Positions 1 through 12,592 are shown, counted from the stretch's first letter. The stretch is DNA of 64,000 bases from Prochilodus magdalenae (GCA_024036415.1 JAMWET010003181.1:1-64000), one strand, 5' to 3'. Notes: a model not told the origin generated them from the letters alone. Program-made: numbers and translations.

Positions 1-1483
1 CTCGTACCCATTCCCTTTAAAATCTTTAAAAGACCATTAAAATCTATAACATTTTTGGTGATGGCCAAATTACAGTGAGGAGAAAATGGCACTTGAAAGC
101 ACCTCGAGCAAGGCATTGCGTTTGTGCTGTTATGGGTTGCGTAGTGCTGATGAAGATGTTTCAGTCTGGTCTGGTTTGGGGTAACTTGGGGAATTTACAG
201 AGATCCATACTACTGTAGGAATCAGTCAGTCGGACCACACACATATTACATTACCGGACCACCTCCACTAATCCATCTTAAGCAGTTCTCTACAAAAGCA
301 AGGTATGCTTGTTTGTCCATGACCCCTCAAGTTGGAGGCTTGTTTACTGTTGACTGACATGATTCCCTACCCATAGGCTTGCAATACAGCTGATGGCTTT
401 CATCTACTAATGGACAGGTTCGTTGATATGTACAGTGACACATCTATCATACATCTATCCACAGCTCTACTGTTACGATCCTGGAACATTTTCATTCTGG
501 TTTTCTTAGTGCTAAATACTCACTCAGCTTCAAGGGGACTGAATGGACAGTGGGAGTGCAGGGGGAGGAGGTGTACTCTGAACAGCTCAGATTTAAGCTA
601 CAGTATTTGACTTCCGTACAGGAGACAAGTGCATTTGCAAGAGCTCCAGACGTGCAGGTCGGTGCCTTTACCATCCAAAACACGTACAGGCAGCGTTTAT
701 GTGCAATGACAAAACCCAGCAGATTTCACAGCCCAAGTCCTAGTGGTGCATGCACTACAGCCCCGTGTCCTGTGCTGGCCAAGCCTGTCGAGCACAGCGG
801 AGAGAGAAATTCTCACGCTTATACTACGACGACCCCAAGATGCAGACTGCTGCAAATGCCTCGATCTGATAGGCGCGCGATGCAATCCTGCACTAACTTC
901 ACTCAGTCTTCTTATCGAAATAATACAGGAATAAATAAGATTAATTAAATAAAGCTCTCGGTCTGCACGCGACACCCCAACCCCCTTCAGGCTCCCGACC
1001 CGGTGCCCGAAACATGCAGATGAAATGACATCACATTCTGACTCCTGCTGTAAGCTTGTTAAGGGCGAGTTCAGCAAAAAAGTCTTCGGTCTGATCCTGG
1101 AGTAAAATAGCCCAGCTGCTCGCCCGACTCTCCTCTTCTAGACACTCTAGCTTTGCGAGCGTTCGCTTCTAACGATGCGCGCAGCCTACCGCATCCTCCA
1201 GCATCACCTCAACTTCCCACGCCAGGGCGAAAAAGCACGCGCAACAACACCCCCCAACTCAAATATGCGGTGTCATGGTGCGCGAGATGGCAGCCCCCCG
1301 TGCACTCCTGCTCGTGAAATTGATGAACTTCTTCCACGCAAACGATGCAGCCGTGAATAAGACTTTCGAGTACGTTCCAGGTGCAAAAGAGTGAGTGAGA
1401 CCCCCCAGCCCACCACACCAACCAACTCCCACCACGCCCCAAAAAACAGGCAATAGAAAGCTGCGCATCTCAGAGCCCCTTAC
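1..1483 (-). other. cadm2: cadm2 intron 1, proximal part (inferred)
   Basis: If the exon at 1,484-1,544 is read correctly, everything to its left is the beginning of the first intron of the same minus-strand gene. The intron starts with a strong donor (GTAAGG on the minus strand at 1,483-1,478). The part from about 800 upward is CpG-rich and belongs to the promoter-associated island. The left 800 bases are ordinary AT-rich DNA in which I recognise no repeat or exon. The open frames here (for example 550-948 and 697-1,077) show no recognisable domain. Confidence 0.55.
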
Positions 1484-2060
1484 CTTTAATGACAGTCCCG
1501 CAGATGCCGTAGAGCACGAAAAGCAAGTGCTGTTTCAACATCATATTCTTCTGCTCGCTTGGCTCAGCCGAAGCACGCTTGGGCGTCCGTCTCGCGCGTC
1601 TCGCGTCTTCTTCTTCCTCCTCTTTTTCTTCCTCCTCTTCTTCTCTGAGCGTTCGGCTTATCCAGTTGGGGCTGCGCACGCCTTCAAGGCAGCAATGGCA
1701 TGGACTCCGCAGGACGATGCTGAATCTCCCCCCCTGGTCAGGGCGCGCGGAGCGGAGGCCACGATGCCGTCACTGAGCCCGGAGCTGCTACAGAGTCACA
1801 CGCGCTCGCACACGCACGGCTGCGCGCGACAGTGCTGAGGAGAAAAGTGCCACTTCAGCCGCCCGTGCCGTTAGCGCAGCGCGCAGCAAGCTGGGTCCCG
1901 CCCACGCGCGTTTGACACATGAAGACACCTCCTCGCCAATAGTAAAGCGCCTCGCGCTCTCTTAAAGAGGAGAGAAGCCTCGGGACGCCGTCGCCCGCCG
2001 TGGAGCGCGCGCGTCCTCCGCTCGTTCGTTTTTTCACTTTTAATGGACTTCTGATGGAGT
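800..2060 (-). promoter_or_regulatory. cadm2: CpG-rich promoter and 5' UTR region of cadm2
   Basis: This is the only long CG-rich stretch in the left half of the window, with dense CpG, and it surrounds the cadm2 first exon. Upstream of the exon (to the right) the minus strand carries a GA-rich 5' UTR tract (1,608-1,651), a GC box (GGGCGGGAC on the minus strand at 1,896-1,904) and an inverted CCAAT box (1,936-1,940 on plus). Alternating CG/GC motifs of NRF1 type occur near 1,810-1,830 and 1,178-1,185. No TATA box is evident, in keeping with a CpG-island promoter. The start site is not defined by sequence alone; 1,600-1,900 is my estimate. Confidence 0.6.
1484..1544 (-). CDS. cadm2: Cell adhesion molecule 2, exon 1 (signal peptide), partial gene
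   Basis: CADM2 (SynCAM2/Necl-3) is a single-pass immunoglobulin-family adhesion protein of axons and synapses, with three Ig domains, a transmembrane helix and a short PDZ-binding tail. Only the first coding exon is here. It starts at ATG 1,544 (an A at -3) with a second ATG immediately after, and encodes about 20 residues, with LKQHLLFVLYGICG as the hydrophobic core of a signal peptide. I align this with the N-terminus of vertebrate CADM2 as I remember it: conserved K4, Y12, C15-G16 and the glycine completed across the splice. The exon ends AAAG|GTAAGG at 1,484/1,483, an excellent donor in phase 1, as expected for a signal-peptide exon in this family. No ATG lies upstream in frame back to about 1,679; an open frame starting at GTG there is not a credible start. 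The rest of the gene lies off the left edge. Whether this is the a or b paralogue cannot be told. Another Ig-family signal exon is the main alternative. Confidence 0.72.
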
Positions 2061-2405
2061 TTGGTGAAGTTTAATGGCACCCTCAGAGCGGGTTTACTGA
2101 GGAATGTTAATAAGGGATTCTACAGTGTCTCCTAGAAAAACCGCATAATGCAGTCGTGGGGATGTAAACAAAGCCATCAGAAGTAGGAACACAGGCGTAT
2201 CAGCTCATTTTTAGCCAGAAGTGTCCCCCAAACTCCACCCACCCCCTATGAATCAGGTTAGTTTTAAGAATTAGGGTGGCTGGTATGCGTTAATGGCTGT
2301 AAGTGAAAGTGTGCTGAATCATTGCAGGCAATGTATTCTAACTTTGTTTATCTCGTGTTGCACTCTACACTAACAGCTAAATTGGTAGCTTATTCAGTTG
2401 GAATA
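2061..2405. other. Intergenic, no feature seen
   Basis: This is AT-rich unique-looking sequence between the cadm2 CpG island and the first transposon copy. I recognise nothing in it. Confidence 0.5.
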
Positions 2406-2880
2406 CATACATCATCAAAAGAGTAGTTGCAGAAATAGTTGCTCTCAGAAGGATTCAGCCGACAGGAATAAAACTTGGTGGGTAGGGTAGACACTGTGCG
2501 ACATGCAAATGGTTCAAGTTTCACGCTCAGCCGTGCATGTGACAAGAAAGGATGGGCTTTATCGCTGTGCCTGACTGACCCAACAGCCACAAGCAGCGAT
2601 GCCCCCCATCAGTCGTCCTGTTACTGCCAGCACCATTCGCAGATGGCTGCACGGCGCAGGACTAAACGCTTCGTGCATCGTCAACATCTCCAAAGACTGC
2701 AAATGTGTCGTGCCGGACCATCATGACCCAATACGATACTGAGAGACACTACTTCTGTTTGTGTAGCTCAATAAATATTCCTCATATCAGTCTTAATGTA
2801 TCATCGTTTATTGTTCCTGGTAACCTTTATCTTCCAGGCAACTTCTTTCTGGGTGCAACTATTCTTTTTGATGATGGGTG
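2406..2880 (+). mobile_element. Tc1/mariner family-1 element, copy A (internally deleted)
   Basis: The element lies between TA dinucleotides and has terminal inverted repeats of the type CATCATCAAAAGAATAGTTG. The left half reads, in the plus sense, a helix-turn-helix remnant of a Tc1-type transposase (TIRRWLHGAGL near 2,634-2,666). The right part is the 3' end, joined directly so that the catalytic core is missing. It is non-autonomous and degenerate. It is the first of six copies of the same family in the window. Confidence 0.75.
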
Positions 2881-4158
2881 TATGTCAGTGATTCATTTTA
2901 ACTGAAACTGCTCAGTACATTTTTGCTTGGAACATGGACCACCAGTTAGCTCCTCTGCTAAAGTCACATTGTCTTGTGTCTTCAGCAACATCAATGCATG
3001 AGGAGGTGCTGCAGGCAGGTAAGTAGAACTTAATATTTACATCTAAAATAACAGGAAGTATCAAAATGAGCAAAATCACAGACCATAATCAATTTATGGG
3101 CAAGGCATTTGGAGGGCCCATCATCCAGGCTGCAACTTTGGTTAGCCAGGACTACCAGGACTACCCAAAAACCAATACTCCTGGGTAGAAACAAGGGCTT
3201 GGAATGTCTAAAAGGCAGATGAAACCAAATTTTCAGCCATCCAAAATAAGCAATGAATATCGTGAATATGGCAAAACACTGATGACTCTTTTTCTATAGG
3301 GACTATCTTACCTTACAACACCCTGCATGTAACACTCCACCATGTTTGTGCTTTTTGTAAAACAGTGTCTCAGGCACATTCATAACCAAACTGATCCATG
3401 TTTTCTGTACAGTAGCACACTACAGTTTTAGTCACCTGAGAAAATTAGACTGACAAAGCTGTTTATCTGGTCAACGAGCTCAGGAGAACAATAATATTAC
3501 AACAAGCAGGAATAAACCTTATACAACAGGTAGTGGTTTTATGCATGTCGATGCATAACCATTTCCAAACCTTTCCTCAAGGAAGCCCAGTATTAAAGCA
3601 GCATTGTGTAGGATATGGGGAATTGGAGACTACTCTGGTGGAACAGTGCGGAAGAACGCTTTCTAACATTTTGTGACCCCCCATGAATGGATGAATCTGA
3701 CCTTTGTAAGTGCACTGAGAGAAGATTCAAAGAGAACTTAGTCAAAACATGGTAAAGGGCGTGTCCTATGGGGATGTGCGTGAATTATCTACTATCTACT
3801 TATTAGCATCCTAGCATGTTGATTTTATATTGAAGTAAAACATTAATCCGTACCTTCTTTTTGAGCGTCTGTGTGTGACATGAATATGTAAAGACACGTG
3901 ATATGGTCTGAATACTCCCATCAAATCCACCTCTGACTTTTAAATGCGTATTTCAGGCTGTGCAGTGAGACTCGAGCAGTGCACACACACACGCAATATT
4001 TTAGTGTGTTCTTGTTCTGCTGTTTTAACAGGAAAATATTACATAAAGCTCCAGGGAACACAGAGTAAAATATTTAACATGTTGGTATGATACTAAACTT
4101 ACATTTAGTGTTACTTCAAACATCCAGCAAAGCTTGAATGAAAAACAAAATTAAATAT
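2881..4158. other. Intergenic, no assignable feature
   Basis: No open frame with domain features is present. The sentence-like stretch near 3,590-3,680 and the segment 3,060-3,290 resemble interspersed fish repeats in style, but I cannot assign them to a family. Confidence 0.4.
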
Positions 4159-4292
4159 TAGAGCCATTTGCCAATTGTGCTCGCACAAGGTGCCTTGCTT
4201 AAGAGCACTTCAGTCATGTCCTGTCAGTTCAGGTAATCAAACCGGCAACCCTACAGTCACAAGGCTACTTCCTCAACCTTCTGCCCAGAACT
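4159..4292 (-). mobile_element. tRNA-derived SINE fragment (SINE-Z, copy 1)
   Basis: This is a reverse-oriented SINE fragment that shares the blocks 'ccatttgcca..tgtgct' and 'aggtgccttgct..gcacttcagtca' with copies near 54.4 and 58.3 kb. On the minus strand the head contains GGTTTGATTAC (near 4,235), 9 of 11 positions of the RNA polymerase III B box. It is short and diverged. It is not a functional tRNA gene. Confidence 0.6.
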
Positions 4293-4737
4293 ATCCCCTG
4301 TTTTAAAACATGGCTTAAAAACCATTCACCAGGACTGAACTGTGGGCATGGCTAATGAGCAGCTTGATTGACAGCTCTCTATTCAACACTCCTAGCCTGC
4401 TGTACCACTCCAGTTTTTTTTATGTAACTGAATAAAAAAGTCAACAGACTGGCATACAGAGGGACAGACGAACAAAATGGACAAAGTAATGCATAAATAA
4501 AGGAATGGATGAACAATGTTGAATAAACAAAAGAATGGGTGACAGACAGGTAGTCTAGTTTAGCTTTCTGGTTAGCTTTAGCTCGCTGACTCTGAAGCTC
4601 CTTTGTGTGAGCGGGGCAAGAGACGCCAGCCTTGTGATTGGTAAGGGAAATGATTATAGAAGTGTTTCGCTAAGACTGTAACTGCCCAGGTCATATACAG
4701 AGGAGAGAAAAAAGGTGAAAAACTGTATGGGCCGTTT

Positions 4738-5885
4738 ATTATTCATTTGTGCATGACCCCAGTGTTGGCACCTCTGAAATCTTTCTGTAAAATGTGTTTC
4801 TCCCAGAAAACTGCAATTGCACATTTTGTTACACACATGTTTATTTCCTTTGTGTGTATTGGAGCAACACAAAAAACAGAAAAAATGCAAATTTGACATA
4901 ATTTCACACACAAAAAAAATGGGCTGGCCAAAATTATTGGCACCTTTTCAAAATTGTGGATAGATTACTTCGTTTCAAGCGTGTGATGCTCATTCAAACT
5001 CACCTGTGGCACATAACAGGTGTGGGCAATATAAAATCACATCTGAAACCAGATAAACAGGAGAGACGTTGACTCAATCTTTGCATTGTGTGTCTGTGTA
5101 TGCCACACTAAGCATGGTGAACAGACATGAGGTGAAGAACTTGAGGACTTGAGAACCAACATTGTGGAAAAGTATCAACAATCTCAAGGTTACAAGTCTA
5201 TCTCCAGAGATCTTGATGTTCCCTTGTCCATGGTGTGCAACATAATCCGTAAGTTTACAACCCATAGCACTGTAGCTAATCCCCCTGGACGTGGACGGAG
5301 GAGAAAAATCGACAGAAGATGTATGTGAATGTACGTGAATAGGCCAAAATTCTTCTGGTAAAACTTCTTGTGGACAGGTGAGACCAAGACAGAGCTTTTT
5401 GGTAAAACACATTATTCTACTGTTTACCAAAAATGGAATGAGGCCTACAAAGAAAAGAACACAGCACTTACAGTCCAATAAGGTGGAGGTCCATATATGT
5501 TTTGGGGTTGTTTTGCTGCCTCAGGCACTGGGAGCCTTGACTGTGTGCAATGCATCATGAAATCTGATTTACCTAAGGATTTTGGGTAGCAATGTAGGGC
5601 CCAATGTCAGAAAGCTGTGTTTGCATGCTAGGTCATAGGTCTACCAGCAGGACAATGACCCCAAACATACTTCAAAAAGCACCCAGACATAGATGGAAAT
5701 AAAGCGCTGGAGAGTTCGGAAAAATGGCCAGCAATGACTCCGGATCAAAATCCCACTGAACACCTGGGGAGAGATCTTAAAACTGCTGTTGGAAACAGGC
5801 ACCCTTCAAATTTGAGAAACCTGAAGGAGTTTGCAAAAAACACAGTGGTCCGAAATTCCAGATAAATGTATTTTAGATCTGTTTA
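4738..5885 (+). pseudogene. Tc1-like transposon with decayed transposase pseudogene
   Basis: The element begins with the 'ttggcacc' inverted-repeat style (about 4,745-4,930) seen in a common fish Tc1 family and then reads a broken Tc1 transposase on the plus strand. A helix-turn-helix segment lies at about 5,140-5,310 (KSISRDLDVPLSMVCNIIRK). A DDE-core strand similar to GCFAASGTGSLDCV follows near 5,505-5,550. DNDPKHTSKSTQT is intact at about 5,650-5,690. WPAMTPDQNPTEHLG at about 5,725-5,770 retains the final catalytic glutamate context. Stops, frameshifts and a central deletion break the gene, and I find no clean right-hand inverted repeat. It cannot make an active enzyme. Confidence 0.75.
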
Positions 5886-6308
5886 TATAGAAGATGACTA
5901 AAGACACCTCCACAAGTCTGTTTTAAACAATGCTTGCTGTGCATTTCACCCCAGCCACCACTTGCCAGTCTTTCTGTAGGTCACTTGAGGTCATCTTACG
6001 GTGGTTAAGGGACATTGGAATGAGGTGGCACTCATCACAGTCAGTAGAGAGTGGTTTTTGCCCTCTGCCAGTCTGTAGCTGTTTTGTCCTGTGTGTTAGC
6101 TGGTTGCCCTTGTTCTTATTAACCAGTAAAGCTAGAACCCAACTTTCTGTTCCTCACTAAGTACCTGCTGTAGATGTGGAGATGCTGATTTAAGAAGAAA
6201 CTACAGTGGTTTCTTATTTATTTCCAGAGCTGTATACTTATATTATGTACACAAGGACTACTGAGGTCAAATGTACTAGAAATTATTACATTTATTATAC
6301 ACATACAG

Positions 6309-6309
<1 letters not shown>
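5886..6309. other. Intergenic, no feature seen
   Basis: This is a stretch between the decayed Tc1 element and the CA repeat. I recognise no gene or repeat family here. Confidence 0.4.

Positions 6310-6353
<44 letters not shown>
6310..6353 (+). repeat. (CA)n microsatellite
   Basis: An uninterrupted AC/CA dinucleotide run of about 44 bases. Confidence 0.97.
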
Positions 6354-6355
<2 letters not shown>

Positions 6356-6765
6356 TGTTCATTCTGTATTTGTGTTCATTTGCATTTATTGTTATGTTGT
6401 TTGGTGATTGTACAAGCAATTACATGGATGTAAATAATGCGCTTAGATTCCAAAGACTTTTACAGCACAGCACTGTAGCTTTTAAACTCATTAAACACTT
6501 CAGATGTCTGGCTCATATAACAACTGCCATGAACAAGTCTGACTCAGCAAGACTGGAATGTTTCCTATTGAACCCTTCTGAATGACTTTGTTTACATTTT
6601 AATGATGGAATTATGAAGAAATTGTGAAAAACTATGGAATTTCCCATTACATAAAGAAAAAGCATACCACACTGTGATACACTGATGAAGTCAGTGACAC
6701 ATTTGGATGTAACCAGCAAAAATCTCAAATAAACTGATTTGGCATGTATTGAACAAGTTTCTGAA

Positions 6766-7115
6766 TGTAGGCAGCATCGATGTTCAGCCTCTCTTGCATG
6801 AAAGAAGTGTGGAGTTGGGCCAGATTGGATGTACAGCTTCCCTGACACAATTCTGAGGAGAATTTACCACTGCTGATAGACCAGTATTACCATACGTTTC
6901 CATACACCAGCTACTTCCATCACACTATGACCTTTAACACACCCAAATGCAGTCACTCCTTTTTACCAAACATTGACATTAACAGCCCAATTTTCACAGA
7001 TCAAACAAGACCTTCACTGTACTGTACCACAACCTCTCAATTTATGAATCCTGTCACTCATCCCACGGGAATTTATAGCCCTTTCATTCTCCTGCAATGC
7101 ACCATCAGTGTAGCT
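6766..7115 (-). mobile_element. Tc1/mariner helix-turn-helix remnant, family 2, copy 1
   Basis: This shares blocks with 55,286-55,640 and, in part, with 48,370-48,556: 'gtaggcarcatc', 'tgaggagaattt', 'tacacct/caccagctac', and a tail ending 'ctgcaac/tgcaccatc'. In the sharper copies the minus strand reads a Tc1-like N-terminal DNA-binding region. This copy is too decayed to be translated sensibly. Confidence 0.5.
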
Positions 7116-8554
7116 TATATGTATAGCCATTAGTGTGGTTTATATGTAGCTTATAACAGCAACACTCTAGACCACATTGGTTCTGGGTATAATTCCTCCT
7201 TCAAGACCCCTTCAAAAGGGTTGATAAGACCTGGCTTGTTACTGCCCTACTGCAGACAAAGGACCAGGTTTAGTAATAGCACTGTGTTATCGATAGCTGG
7301 TGGTAAATATTCACAGGCAGGTTTCACATGTAAACGTATCTATTCACAAATTTCAAAAATTGCACAAATGCTTGTTTAGGGACGTTTAGGGAAGGCATGC
7401 TTTTATGTGTGCACCAGTATGACGAACAAGTCCCTGGCCGTTTAAGCTTTTTAGTAAACAACCAGTGCAAGACTGATAGACTGATGTGTTAAAATGGCAT
7501 CCTTAATGGAAGCAGGATGTTTAACCTAGTGTGTTATGCCTTGACATTTGCCAGACAGACCAACTGTTTGTTGGCTTTATTAAATGAATATAGCTGCTCC
7601 TCTGTTTAAACAAACACACTGTTGCCACATAGTGAGTCCAGCAGTGCTACCTGGGGATATCAAATCCTCCTTCTAAGTGAGTACCATTTGTAACGACTTT
7701 GCTGGCATTTGTCATTGGATATGTTTTGTACTGCTTCGTACATTCTCCATGGCAGTCCTGAATGTAAATCTGCTTCTGTGAGATCCAAATGACCACCAGA
7801 GTGGTCTCTTACTTGGATTGTGTGGAAAGATGGCTGAAGGATCTTCTGCCATGTGGGTCAGATATCTGTAATACTGGCATTGTCACACATCATGTTAGTG
7901 CATGCCTTTTTGGTATGAGATTTCAACCTGTGCTTTGGAGCACCAGCTGTTGTTTGCAGCCCCTCTGTTCTTCATCTGGAACTCATAGAAGCATTCATTT
8001 CATTTTAGTAAGCATTTAGCTAGTGTTCTTTCAACTATGAAAGCAGGCACTTTATGGATATTGAAAAAGTACTGTGAGTAACTTTCACTCTTATGCAGTC
8101 AGAGAGTGAGGCAGTATTTAAAAACATGTCATGGTCAAGTTCAAATCCTTCATCATGCTAGTGAACCATATGAAAGACATTTCCACTAAAGAGCATTGCG
8201 CATGCCAAAGGAATGAATAGGCCTGCACCTAATGAAGAAACACTTTCTGACCATAGCAGAAGTTAGTGTTATTGTATTCAGGGTTGTTGATCTCCATTTT
8301 ATTTCAGCCCATGTGAAACATATCTATGCCATCAGATAGGCAGTGCTGGGTAGAGCTTCACAGATTTTCGATCATGCGTGCATAATTAAATTGCTAAGCA
8401 AAATAATTCAGAGTGGATTAATGTGAAATTCTACATTCTAGAGAATACCAAGCCAGCCAATTGCAACAGTGGTGATAGGAGCGAGAAGTGTTTAATGCTA
8501 CTGAAAGCAACCTCACAGGAAACCAATACATGAAATGGTTCTGAATACGCTCTC
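7116..8554. other. Intergenic, no assignable feature
   Basis: AT-rich DNA without a convincing open frame, exon or recognised repeat. Confidence 0.4.
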
Positions 8555-9600
8555 TGAAGCCCAAGGCATTGTTGATGATAGGTAAGGCTTTGACTTAAAA
8601 CATGTTTTTAATGTCTGTTTTTGGTGGAGAGGTGCATGAAGGCGGTTGTGAGGCAAAATAGTCCTAAAAAACATTTTTTAACATTACACATAAAAACTCG
8701 TGTTAGTTAAAATGACATTCTGCTTAGCAAAATTCAGTAAAATGGCTATTTTGTGTTGTAGATATTGTACTCTGTGGTTCCTCTGGTCAGTAAGTTTCAC
8801 CAAACACTACTGCTGTGCAGTTCTGAAACCTTTTGAGCTGCAACTGTCCAAAAATGGACAATTCGTGGGTGTACAATGGCTTTTGTGACCACCCTTTAGC
8901 CTCAAAGAAGAAAGTGTAAAGAAATGAAATAACTATATGTGTTTATCTCCAGTTTTGTCTTCATGTTTTTGTTTTATAGAAAATCCAACAGCCGTTTCCC
9001 AACACCATTCTGAGTAATGTGTCTAATTTATAAACTATATAAAGGCCATGCTCTGGAGCAGCCAGAGTTCATCATACCCTATTCCAAGTATCAGCTGGAG
9101 TCTGAAGCCCACCAGCAGTTCTCTGGAGTGAAGGGGCAACATTCAATATTTTGGGATCAGTTGGAGTGCAGTGTGATACAGACCTATATCAACAGAGCTA
9201 CAGAAATAAAAATGGTAGACTAGGAGAAGAATACTGTTCCAGACTGTACAAGCGATGTGAGAACTTTTCTTAGTGCCTGTCAACAGGCATGATTGATCTT
9301 AGTCCTTAAATAGATGTATTCACCAGCTCTCTGAAGCCCAAGGCTTTGTTCATGATTGGTAAGAGTTCAGCTTAAAATGTTTTAATGACTGTTTATAGTG
9401 GAGAGGTACATGAAAGCCATTGCGATGATTGCAAAATAGTGCACTCTGAAGCAACCACAGGTCACCATACCCAATTCCAAGTATCAGCTAGAGGTAACAC
9501 TCACTAACACTCACAAGCGCACAAGCGGTTCTCTGAAGTGAAGGGGCAAAATTCAATACTTTGGGTTGAATTGGAGCGGCATGTGATCCAGACCTAATCG
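8555..9600 (+). repeat. Local two-block duplication (A-B-A'-B')
   Basis: Block A (8,555-8,665, starting near 'ctgaagcccaaggc') recurs as A' (9,333-9,440). Block B (9,045-9,195, including 'caagtatcagct' and 'gtgaaggggcaa') recurs as B' (9,441-9,597). A and B are separated by about 380 bases, whereas A' and B' abut. The short open frame across B (9,017-9,223) is disrupted in B' and shows no known domain. The blocks probably derive from an interspersed element that I cannot name. Confidence 0.6.
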
Positions 9601-10830
9601 TCCAGCATCAACATCTGACCTTACTACTGCTATTGTGCCTGAATGCAATCAAATCCTCATAACAATGTTCTAGGTGGTTAATCGAATGGTTAATCGAATG
9701 TGTTAAATATTTACAGAGGAGTAGAGTCTGGTACGGCAGCAAATGATGAAAAAACACATTATTAATAATATTGATTTTAGAGGAATTATAGATAACCTCT
9801 GCCTAAACTTGGATATAACTACAAGAACGTAACTGCATAAAATCTATAAATGTAGATGAGAGCCTGTATATATATAGGTTACATACATGTGAGAAACATG
9901 CAGTCACACTAATACCTTCAGGAATAAGGTGTAGTGACATCTGTTATCTCTTCTACGAGCTATCATTATCATAATAAGGTGTTGAATTATAACAAAGTTA
10001 TTACCAAAGGTATATAATACATTTTGAAAAGAATGTCAGTTAAAGCTGCCGTACGATATTTACATTGGTACAGGACAGTTTGATACATAGAACATAGACA
10101 TACCATGGCCGTCCAACACTGTGGATCCTCCTTCAAATACAAATCCCGCATTTGCAAAAGAGGTTGCGAAAATAGGCCTGCTGCAAAACCCTAAACTGTT
10201 GTGTTATATGTTTGACTAATTAATATTTGTGCCCATCAAAATTTACATATTATAAATAGAGTGGACTATGTGAAAAAAAAAATCTACTGCTCCAGGCTTT
10301 GAAGGTGATCTCATACTCTTCCCAAGGAACCAAACTGTCAACAAGCACAATTGATGTTCATCTTAAAACAAGGTTAAGAACTGGCTTTCTACTCGCCAGC
10401 TTCTTAATCACATTTTCCGCTCTACACTAAAAAAATAAAATCCACAAAACAAGCTGGCAAATAGGAAGGCAACTTTAGCACCCACATCTTTAACAAAATC
10501 CTGGATGATTTTAATTTAAAGTTGTTTGTTTACACTTCACATTTTGCTCCAGATGTTTTCCCAAAACCTTGGAAAATATAATTACAAAAAAAAAATTACA
10601 GTATTATACATGCATTCACCCAAAAAGGGAAATGTTTACCAGATGTTTCATTCTAGAGCCAAACCATAGGGTTGCAAAAGGCAGTGTAAAACTGCATAAA
10701 TGCGTTCCATTGCACCTTTAGAAATTATATGCTCTAATAGTTAAATAATTGCTGCAGCATCATAGTCTATTTAAGAGTGTACAAGAATTACAATATATGG
10801 GCCATATAGACTAAAATATAGACTTAACTA
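9601..10830. other. Intergenic, no assignable feature
   Basis: AT-rich sequence. Nothing recognisable as exon, RNA gene or named repeat was seen. Confidence 0.4.
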
Positions 10831-11167
10831 CAGTCATATGCAGAATGCTGAATTACTAGTTTTTTGGTAGTTTGGTAGTTTTCTAGGTATAAAACGAACA
10901 TTTGAAAATTAGAGTAACAGTTAAATATGTTAGCACACCCTACAGGCACATGCATTTTCTGAGTTTAATATATTAAAGAAAAATCAAAAAGATATATAAT
11001 GTGCCAAAACATTTGCACAGGCCATGTTTTCATGATTTCTTTCCAGTGTGTTAAAAGCAGCAAATAAACAATATATCTACATTACAATATGCAGAAGTGT
11101 GTAATTATATTTTCACTTCTAATCAACAAACAATGTTGGTTGGTGCCCAAACAGTTGCAAATGACTG
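10831..11167. mobile_element. Short Tc1/mariner-type inverted-repeat element (MITE)
   Basis: A 337-bp AT-rich element flanked by TA on both sides, with imperfect terminal inverted repeats (CAGTCATATGCA against TGCAAATGACTG). The right end carries 'ggtgcccaaac' just inside the repeat, a hallmark of a widespread fish MITE style. It has no coding capacity. Confidence 0.65.
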
Positions 11168-12592
11168 TATATGTATATAAATTTAATAATCCAATTGAAA
11201 ATTTGTGGAATGCTTGCACAAGTGTTTCAGCATATGTATTCAGCATATTTCCTGAGGTAAAGAAGAAAAAGAGAAGAGGTCTGATCTTTGACACTTCAAC
11301 AAAGGTTTTTAAATGTTCTGCAACTGGCATTCATTGTGATTTGCATACATCATAAAGACTTTTCTATCATCTGTACAATTTAAATGTATAGGTATTAGTA
11401 TATGGATCCCATTATATTCTTATTATAGCTAACTGAAATGAAAATTAGTGTTATCACCCAGTTAACCAGTTTCCTCCTTTTCAATGGTGCACACAAAAGC
11501 TATTTGCTCCCATTCCTGGAGAATCTGATAAACATGAGAGAGGTTGTGAATCCATAATCATTTACAAGCCATGGGGTCCATAAGGTCAAATCTAAAAGAG
11601 GACACTATAATCAAATAAAGCCAGGACTGATAAAGCCATGGGTATAAAGAATAACAAGTTTCTCCATAGAACACAAGTAAGCAGCTGTGCAGAGATCCTC
11701 TAATGCTGCAAATCTCAAATCTACTCTCCAAATGGCTGTTTAGCCTAAAAGAGCTCCCACTCCTCATAAATGAACTAATTCCATCTTTGAAATGCTCCAG
11801 CAGTTATGTCCTATTGTGTATATGAGTTTGACCATTAGAGTCAAGCCAGCTTTAAGGGGATTTAATAATGAAAATAATTTGAAGCATGGCTGTATATGTT
11901 CTGGAGTGAATTGTAGAGTTGCAGGGGTTTCACTCTTGGTGTCAATCTCTGTAAACATTAGCAATATGTTTTCCTGATTACATTATTACAAAGCTTAATG
12001 TTAAATGCTTGAACATGACATCTTTCATGGCATCCTGATTCATTTTATTGTTTTCCTATCCATTCCGATTAGGATTTAAGGACACTTTGAAAAGCACGGA
12101 CACCTTGAACAGCCACAAATGCATGTTTTCATCATCTCATCTCATGCTCTAAGCACTTAACTTGACAAATAGTCTCACTCTTGTTCTGTCTGTTGCGAGC
12201 ATAATAGATGGCGGTGCTGCTGGGTAAGTGCTTGTGCTGTGTTTGTACCCTGATCAAAGCGCATATTCATGGGTCTCATAAAACACATCTCATGAATATG
12301 CAAACCTTCGCTTAGATAAATGTCAAATAAACAAAACTGTACCATTCTCACTCCTTTTCCCTAAAGTGAAATACGATGCTCATGTTGTTTAAGGACAGGG
12401 ATGTTAAAAGGAGCGTTATTAAAAGCTGAGCCCTTTTATAATCTGTTGTTGTAGGCTATGGGTTTAAATTAGTTCACCTGTTCCAGCCGCCCTCAACCAA
12501 CAGTGCTTAAAAGGGAAATGTAGAGTTTCCAAAATTGCTGAGTAACTCTGTCGTTAATGAACTATTGCTGTGAATGAGAACTTTGTTTCAAA
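11168..12592. other. Intergenic, no assignable feature
   Basis: AT-rich sequence with short open frames on both strands, none showing a domain or splice context. Confidence 0.4.

Noticed and set aside
1470..1679. N-terminally extended cadm2 starting upstream at 1,679
   Set aside because: The upstream start codon is GTG and the extension is an acidic product of the GA-rich leader. ATG 1,544 gives a proper signal peptide.
9017..9223. Possible small gene
   Set aside because: The duplicated block at 9,441-9,597 breaks the frame, so it looks like repeat DNA.
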